20,487 bases of DNA from CBFCZU01 sp965602635 (GTDB taxonomy: Bacteria > Planctomycetota > Phycisphaerae > SM23-33), in contig CBFCZU010000048.1 of the NCBI GenBank assembly GCA_965602635.1, positions 1-20,487 on the forward strand, given 5' to 3'. Below, piece after piece: positions 16,524 through 20,487 of the stretch. The position numbers were made by a program, and so were the translations under genes. Positions within the stretch are counted from its first letter, which is position 1; the number at the start of each line of letters is the position of its first letter. Below the pieces are notes generated by a model that made no database searches, was not told the DNA's origin, and saw nothing but the letters and a program-made list of their open reading frames with translations.

Positions 16524-17573
16524 GTGAACTCCCGTGAGCGCATGCTGGCGGCCATCGACCGCAAGCCGATGGACCGCGTCCCCACCGACATCTGGGCCGT
16601 GCCCGAGATCCGCGAGAAGCTCACCCGGCGGTTCGGCGAGGACTATTCCGAGGCCCTGCACATCGACGGCTTCGCCGGCGCGGGCGCCGAGTACGTCGGC
16701 CCGGACCTGCCGGCCGTCGGCGAGGGCCAGCGCACCGACCACTGGGGAATCCTCCACGAGAGGGTCCGCTACGACACGGGCGAGTACTACGAGATCTCGC
16801 GGCACCCGCTCGCCGAGGCAGAGAGCATCGACGACCTCGAGGCCTACGCCTGGCCGGAGGCCGACTGGTTCGACTGCTCGCAGATGGCCGACGCCGCCCG
16901 GAAGGGGCGCCGCAGCCAGGCGGTCATGTGCGGATACATGGCCCCGCTGACATATCACATGTACCTCCGCGGGCTGGAGGCGTGCCTGACCGACCCGCTG
17001 CTGAGGGGCGAGTTCACCCACCACCTGCTCGGGCGGCTGTGCGATTTCATGTACGACCACCACCGCCGGATGTTCCAGGCCTGCGAGGGGCTCATCGACG
17101 TCACCCAGGTGACCGACGACTACGGCATGCAGACCGGCCCGCTGATGGGCCTGGAGACCTTCCGCGGCTTCTACCGCCCGCACCTCCAGCGGTTCATCGA
17201 CCTGGCCCGCGAGTTCGGCGTCCGCGTCTTCCACCACGACGACGGCGCCATTCGCGATTTCCTGCCCGACATGGCGGAGATGGGCATCGACGTGCTCAAC
17301 CCGATCCAGTGGCGCTGCCCGGGGATGGAGATCGAGGCCCTGAAGCGCGACTTCGGCGACTCGATGTGCTTCCACGGCGGGATCGACAACCAGCAGACGC
17401 TGCCATTCGGCAGCGCCGCCGACGTGCGGGCGGAGGTGAGGCGGTGCATCGACGTCCTGGCGGCCGACGGCACCGGCTACGTGGTCGCCCCCTGCCACAA
17501 CATCCAGGCCAACACGCCCGTCGAGAACATCCTCGCCATGTACGACGAGGCGCACGAGTACGGGGCGTTCTGA
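16524..17573 (+). CDS. Uroporphyrinogen-decarboxylase (URO-D) family protein, methyltransferase-like
   Basis: A 349-aa soluble protein of the URO-D superfamily, which includes true HemE and corrinoid- or cobalamin-linked methyltransferases. It starts NSRERMLAAIDRKPMDRVP, the usual opening of this group. DDYGMQTGPLMG (198-209), FHHDDGAIRDFLPDM (236-250), GIDVLNPIQ (254-262), HGGIDNQQTLPFGS (284-297) and APCHNIQANTPVENILAMY (322-340) follow the pattern of the methyltransferase-like members rather than HemE. The His-x-Cys zinc ligands of methanol or methylamine methyltransferases are not obvious; the corresponding site reads HHDDG. It begins 58 bp after the lipoprotein stop on the same strand and may be cotranscribed. 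Such genes are numerous in Planctomycetota and Lentisphaerota, mostly of unknown substrate. Confidence 0.88.
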   Translation: MNSRERMLAAIDRKPMDRVPTDIWAVPEIREKLTRRFGEDYSEALHIDGFAGAGAEYVGPDLPAVGEGQRTDHWGILHERVRYDTGEYYEISRHPLAEAESIDDLEAYAWPEADWFDCSQMADAARKGRRSQAVMCGYMAPLTYHMYLRGLEACLTDPLLRGEFTHHLLGRLCDFMYDHHRRMFQACEGLIDVTQVTDDYGMQTGPLMGLETFRGFYRPHLQRFIDLAREFGVRVFHHDDGAIRDFLPDMAEMGIDVLNPIQWRCPGMEIEALKRDFGDSMCFHGGIDNQQTLPFGSAADVRAEVRRCIDVLAADGTGYVVAPCHNIQANTPVENILAMYDEAHEYGAF

Positions 17574-17618
17574 TCCGAAACATTTCTTCAACGCGGAGAG
17601 CGCAGAGGGCGGAGGGAG

Positions 17619-18434
17619 CTACTTCTGGCAGCGCGGGCAGTAGGTGGTGGTCCGCGCGGCGATGGCGGACCGGCGGAGCGTCGCCCCGCAGCGGCGGCAC
17701 GCCTGCCCGTAGCGCCCGTAAACCCGGTGAGAGGCCGTGAAGTCGCCCGGCTCGCCGCCGAGCCCGGCGAAGGGAGTTGACCGCGTGACGGTCGAGCCGC
17801 CGGCGGCGATTGCCTCGGCCAGCACCGCCCGCATCGCCCGGTGCAGGCCCGCCAGCCGGGGCCGGCTGACGCGGTCGGCCCGCCGGGCCGGGTGGATGCC
17901 CGCCCGGAAGAGCGCCTCCTGGGCGTAGATGTTCCCCACGCCGGCGAGGATCGACTGGTTCAGCAGTGCCGTCTTGACGGCCGTCCTCCGGGCGGCGATT
18001 CGGGCGATGAACTCGGCCAGGCCGATGGCGTCGGCGTCCGGGCCGAGGCGCTCCAGCGGGCCCGCCTGCCCGTCCGCCAGCAGATGCACCCCCGAGGCGA
18101 TCCGCCTGACGTTGGCGTAGCGCATCTCCCGCCCGCCGGCCAGGGCGACGATAAGGTGCGTGTGCGGCGGGCGCGGGCGCGACGGGCGATCAACGTACAC
18201 CCGCCCGGCCATGCCCAGTTGGAGCACCAGACGCCGCGGAGGAATCTCCAGGACGACGCACTTGCCGCGCCGCCCCACCGCTGAGATCGTCCGCCCGGCA
18301 AGCCGTCGAAGCCCCGACGGCGAGCCGGTCTTGAGGAAGTCGCGCCGCAGCAGGGCCGCGCGGGCGATCCTCGCCCCGCGCAGCGCCGCGTCGAGGGCTC
18401 GGGCGATCGTCTCGGCCTCCGGCAGCTCGGGCAT
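17619..18434 (-). CDS. mutM: Formamidopyrimidine-DNA glycosylase
   Basis: A 271-aa base-excision repair enzyme that removes oxidised purines such as 8-oxoguanine and nicks the DNA. MPELPE gives the catalytic Pro and Glu after Met removal, which fixes the start at 18434. Lys58 (GRRGK), LGMAG (73-77), the helix-two-turn-helix GVGNIYAQEALF (165-176) and a C-terminal zinc finger with Cys246, Cys249, Cys266 and Cys269 are all present, with Arg261 in ARTTTYC. Where many homologues have DPRRFG, this protein has NVRRIA (108-113), so the usual Phe wedge appears to be Ile. AGGAGT (18445-18450) stands ten bases upstream. It is convergent with the URO-D gene (45-bp gap) and divergent from the isomerase. 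The 5'-NT strand order and length are normal for Fpg rather than Nei. Confidence 0.92.
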   Translation of the reverse strand: MPELPEAETIARALDAALRGARIARAALLRRDFLKTGSPSGLRRLAGRTISAVGRRGKCVVLEIPPRRLVLQLGMAGRVYVDRPSRPRPPHTHLIVALAGGREMRYANVRRIASGVHLLADGQAGPLERLGPDADAIGLAEFIARIAARRTAVKTALLNQSILAGVGNIYAQEALFRAGIHPARRADRVSRPRLAGLHRAMRAVLAEAIAAGGSTVTRSTPFAGLGGEPGDFTASHRVYGRYGQACRRCGATLRRSAIAARTTTYCPRCQK

Positions 18435-18472
18435 GGGTCGAATCACTCCTGGCCAGCCTGCGGCAGACGTTG

Positions 18473-18501
18473 AGTGTAGCAAAGCCGCCGCCGAGCCCGA
18501 A
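18473..18501 (-). promoter_or_regulatory. Possible extended -10 promoter for mutM
   Basis: On the minus strand TTCGGG (18501-18496), a 17-bp spacer and TACACT (18478-18473), with TGC directly before the -10 as in extended -10 promoters. The leader would be only about 30 bases. Prediction only. Confidence 0.35.
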
Positions 18502-18518
18502 GGGAATGCACTGACTCG

Positions 18519-18547
18519 TTGCCACCGGCCGCCGGGGGCACTAACCT
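18519..18547 (+). promoter_or_regulatory. Possible promoter for the second sugar isomerase
   Basis: TTGCCA (18519-18524), a 17-bp spacer and TAACCT (18542-18547). The -35 is good and the -10 weak. It would start transcription about 30 bases before the ATG at 18583. Confidence 0.3.
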
Positions 18548-18582
18548 TACCCCGCGAGCCGCCCCTGGGATGGAGGCCGAAG

Positions 18583-19389
18583 ATGCTCTCGATGACGTCG
18601 GACTACGCCGTCAGCACCGGTTGCCCCGAGCCGTACCTGCGGGCCATCGCCGAGGCGGGCTTCACCCACGTCCACTGGTGCCACCACTGGAACACGGACT
18701 TCATGTACGCCGATTGCGAGGTCGAGCAGATCGCCCGTTGGCTGGCCGAGCTCGGCCTTGGACTGACCGACCTGCACGCCTCGGCCGGTGGCGAGAAGAA
18801 CTGGGGCTCGCCGCGGCCCTACGAGCGACAGGCCGGGGTGGAGCTGATCGCCAACCGCATCGGCATGGCCGAGCGGCTCGGGGCCGACGTCATCATCCTG
18901 CACCTGCCCGCGCGGCCCAAGGCGCCGGACGAGGCCGAGGGGTACTGGCAGCGCGTCTTCTCGTCGCTGGACGACCTCCAGCCGGTGGCCGCGCGGCATG
19001 GGGTGAGGATCGCCATCGAGAATGGCAACTTCGACGAAATCGGTAAGGTCTTCGCCCGCTGCGGGGCGGAGTTCGTCGGCCTGTGCTACGACAGCGGCCA
19101 CGGCAACGTCGCCGGCGACGGGCTGGACCGACTCGATGCCGTCAAGGACCGCCTGATCTCCGTCCACCTGCACGACAACGACGGGAAGTCGGACGAGCAC
19201 AAGCTGCCCTTCACCGGGACGACCGACTGGGACCGGCTCGCGGGAATCATCGCCGCCAGCGCCTACGACAAGTGGGTCAGCCTGGAGACGACCATCCACA
19301 AGACCGGCATCGAGGATGAGGCCGAGTTCCTCGCCCAGGCCTACCGGGCGGCCAGCCGCCTCGCCGAGATGGTCGCGGCCCGCCGCTGA
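18583..19389 (+). CDS. Sugar phosphate isomerase/epimerase-like TIM barrel
   Basis: A 268-aa cytoplasmic protein of the xylose-isomerase-like / AP-endonuclease-2 superfamily. The four usual metal-ligand positions are all visible: Glu146 (IAIENG), Asp170/His173 (CYDSGH), His195/His197 (SVHLHDND) and Glu235 (VSLET). HLHDNDG followed by DEHKLPFTG and DWDRL is the common signature of this group. GGAGG (18572-18576) stands six bases before the ATG, which fixes the start although the frame is open upstream. It is only distantly like the other isomerase at 5575-6399, so the two are not recent duplicates. No partner gene is cotranscribed within the window. Substrate unknown. Confidence 0.92.
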   Translation: MLSMTSDYAVSTGCPEPYLRAIAEAGFTHVHWCHHWNTDFMYADCEVEQIARWLAELGLGLTDLHASAGGEKNWGSPRPYERQAGVELIANRIGMAERLGADVIILHLPARPKAPDEAEGYWQRVFSSLDDLQPVAARHGVRIAIENGNFDEIGKVFARCGAEFVGLCYDSGHGNVAGDGLDRLDAVKDRLISVHLHDNDGKSDEHKLPFTGTTDWDRLAGIIAASAYDKWVSLETTIHKTGIEDEAEFLAQAYRAASRLAEMVAARR

Positions 19390-19404
19390 GCGGGCGAGCC
19401 GGCC

Positions 19405-20487
19405 TCAGAACCGCACGCCGAGCTGGATGCCCAGGAACGGGCCGTCGGACACGTTCACGCGGTTGAAGTCCCGGTCCTCATAGGTCTCGCCCTCGAAGAA
19501 GAAGCGGTCGAAGGCGTACCCGCCCGAGGCTTCCAGGTAAACCGAACTGCCGATCTCCCAGCGCACCCGGACGGCGAGGCGCTTCTCGTCATACCAGAGG
19601 CGGTCCCTCACCTCGGCCCGGTCGCGGCGGAAGAAGCGCTGGTTCTCCCAGTCGAATCCGGCGGCCAGCTCGACCGACGGCGCCAGCCGGAAGCCCACGG
19701 CGGCCCGGACCGTCCGCGGGAACGAGTACGTCGCGCTGAGCGAGAACCAGTCGGTCGCCTCCCAGCGGACACCCGAGAAAGGAAACCCCAGTGCCAGCTT
19801 GAACCCATCGGCCGGCTGGTGGCGCCAGATGAACCCCGGCAGCGTGCAGCGGTTGAGGTAGTCGCGGTTGTTGGAGTAGTTGACCAGAAAGAGCCAGCTG
19901 TGCTTCTCCTGGTCCAGCGGGCCGATCATGTAGGTGACGTCGGCGGTCATCTCGTCGGCGCTGGCGAAGGGCTCGTCGCTGGCCGTGCCGAAGGTGACGT
20001 TGATCACCCCCGGCGGTATCGGGAAGAACGTCGTCACGCCCGCCCGGATGTCCCAGAGGTGCCGGGGGAGGCGTTCGCCCGTGTCGGGCAGGCGGGCGTC
20101 CGTGTCGAGTGCGAACAGGCGAGCCCTGGCCCCGAAAGAACCGTAACCGTACGTGGTCAGTCCCAGATCGTGCCGGATCATGTGTATGCCACGGCCATGG
20201 TCGCCGGCAGCGCGGCGGGAATACAGCAGCGAACGGTAGTCGATATACAGGCCCTCTTGACCAACGATGTCATAGTCGAGGTAGTCGGTCAGCCCCTCGT
20301 CGCCGAAGCTGGGCCTCAGCATCCACGGCCTCCGTTCGGGCTTGCCCTCCTCATCAGTTGAGTTGGTGCCCTGCTCCTGGCTGTCCGCCTGCATGGCGGC
20401 GGGCAGCTCCAGCCACGGCACCGGCTCGGCGGGGGGGCTGGCCCCCGCCCGGGCGCTCGCGCAGCACCACGTCGCCGCCGCAACTAG
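19405..20487 (-). CDS. Probable outer-membrane beta-barrel protein, 5' end beyond window
   Basis: The frame stays open to the right edge, giving 360 residues; the start codon is outside. The first visible residues (hydrophobic LVAAATWCCASARAGA, then SPPAEP) read like the end of a signal peptide with Ala-x-Ala cleavage, so little more than 15-20 residues are missing. An in-frame GTG at 20421 lies inside this stretch and is not a good start. The mature protein has many alternating aromatic and polar strands (for example FSLSATYSF, VELAAGFDW, LAVRVRWEI, SVYLEASGGYAF) and ends LGVRF, with the terminal Phe typical of proteins folded into the outer membrane. No specific porin or transporter family is recognised. 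It converges on the isomerase with 15 bp between stop codons. Confidence 0.75.
   Translation of the reverse strand, partial: LVAAATWCCASARAGASPPAEPVPWLELPAAMQADSQEQGTNSTDEEGKPERRPWMLRPSFGDEGLTDYLDYDIVGQEGLYIDYRSLLYSRRAAGDHGRGIHMIRHDLGLTTYGYGSFGARARLFALDTDARLPDTGERLPRHLWDIRAGVTTFFPIPPGVINVTFGTASDEPFASADEMTADVTYMIGPLDQEKHSWLFLVNYSNNRDYLNRCTLPGFIWRHQPADGFKLALGFPFSGVRWEATDWFSLSATYSFPRTVRAAVGFRLAPSVELAAGFDWENQRFFRRDRAEVRDRLWYDEKRLAVRVRWEIGSSVYLEASGGYAFDRFFFEGETYEDRDFNRVNVSDGPFLGIQLGVRF

Overview
The window is GC-rich, densely coding bacterial chromosome, most likely from a Planctomycetota member of the Phycisphaerae type. This is inferred from gene content and not from a marker gene. It has sugar-phosphate-isomerase-like TIM barrels, a Gfo/Idh/MocA oxidoreductase, a DUF4038/GH140-like hydrolase, a uroporphyrinogen-decarboxylase-like protein and a very large CBM9-esterase lipoprotein. 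Two lipobox signal peptides and a beta-barrel-like protein ending in Phe indicate a cell with an outer membrane.

Layout. Positions 1-1104 hold no credible gene and form a repeat island: a ~116-bp multi-hairpin element, further hairpins, a duplicated 16-bp palindromic site, four heptanucleotide tandem arrays, and two exactly 10-bp-phased TTCCG arrays belonging to a module present twice. asnA (1105-2235, +) follows, then a TIM-barrel protein (2327-3196, +). A minus-strand trio, reading from 6399 down to 3207, encodes a sugar isomerase, a Gfo/Idh oxidoreductase (TGATG overlap) and a cytoplasmic DUF4038 hydrolase; it looks like a carbohydrate catabolic operon. Divergent from it is an unassigned 559-aa protein resembling polysaccharide lyases in general layout (6659-8338, +). 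A hairpin cluster and possible promoter precede a 22-codon upstream ORF that overlaps the start of an S41-family lipoprotein peptidase (8662-10134, +).

The second copy of the 116-bp element, inverted, lies in the convergent gap before acs (acetyl-CoA synthetase, 10403-12388, -). A 417-bp divergent gap with a possible acs promoter and several adjacent hairpins leads to the 1219-aa CBM9/esterase lipoprotein (12806-16465, +) and a URO-D-family protein (16524-17573, +). mutM/fpg (17619-18434, -) is divergent from a second sugar isomerase (18583-19389, +). The right edge holds the 3' part of a probable outer-membrane beta-barrel gene (19405 to beyond 20487, -).

Functionally, the window mixes housekeeping genes (asnA, acs, mutM) with carbohydrate-processing genes. 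A plausible but unproven picture is that the surface lipoprotein releases ester-linked material from plant or algal polysaccharide outside the cell. Oligosaccharides would then be trimmed and oxidised or isomerised inside by the 3207-6399 operon, and Acs would activate freed acetate. No transposase, phage gene, CRISPR array, tRNA or rRNA was seen. The most unusual content is the non-coding repeat island at 1-1104.
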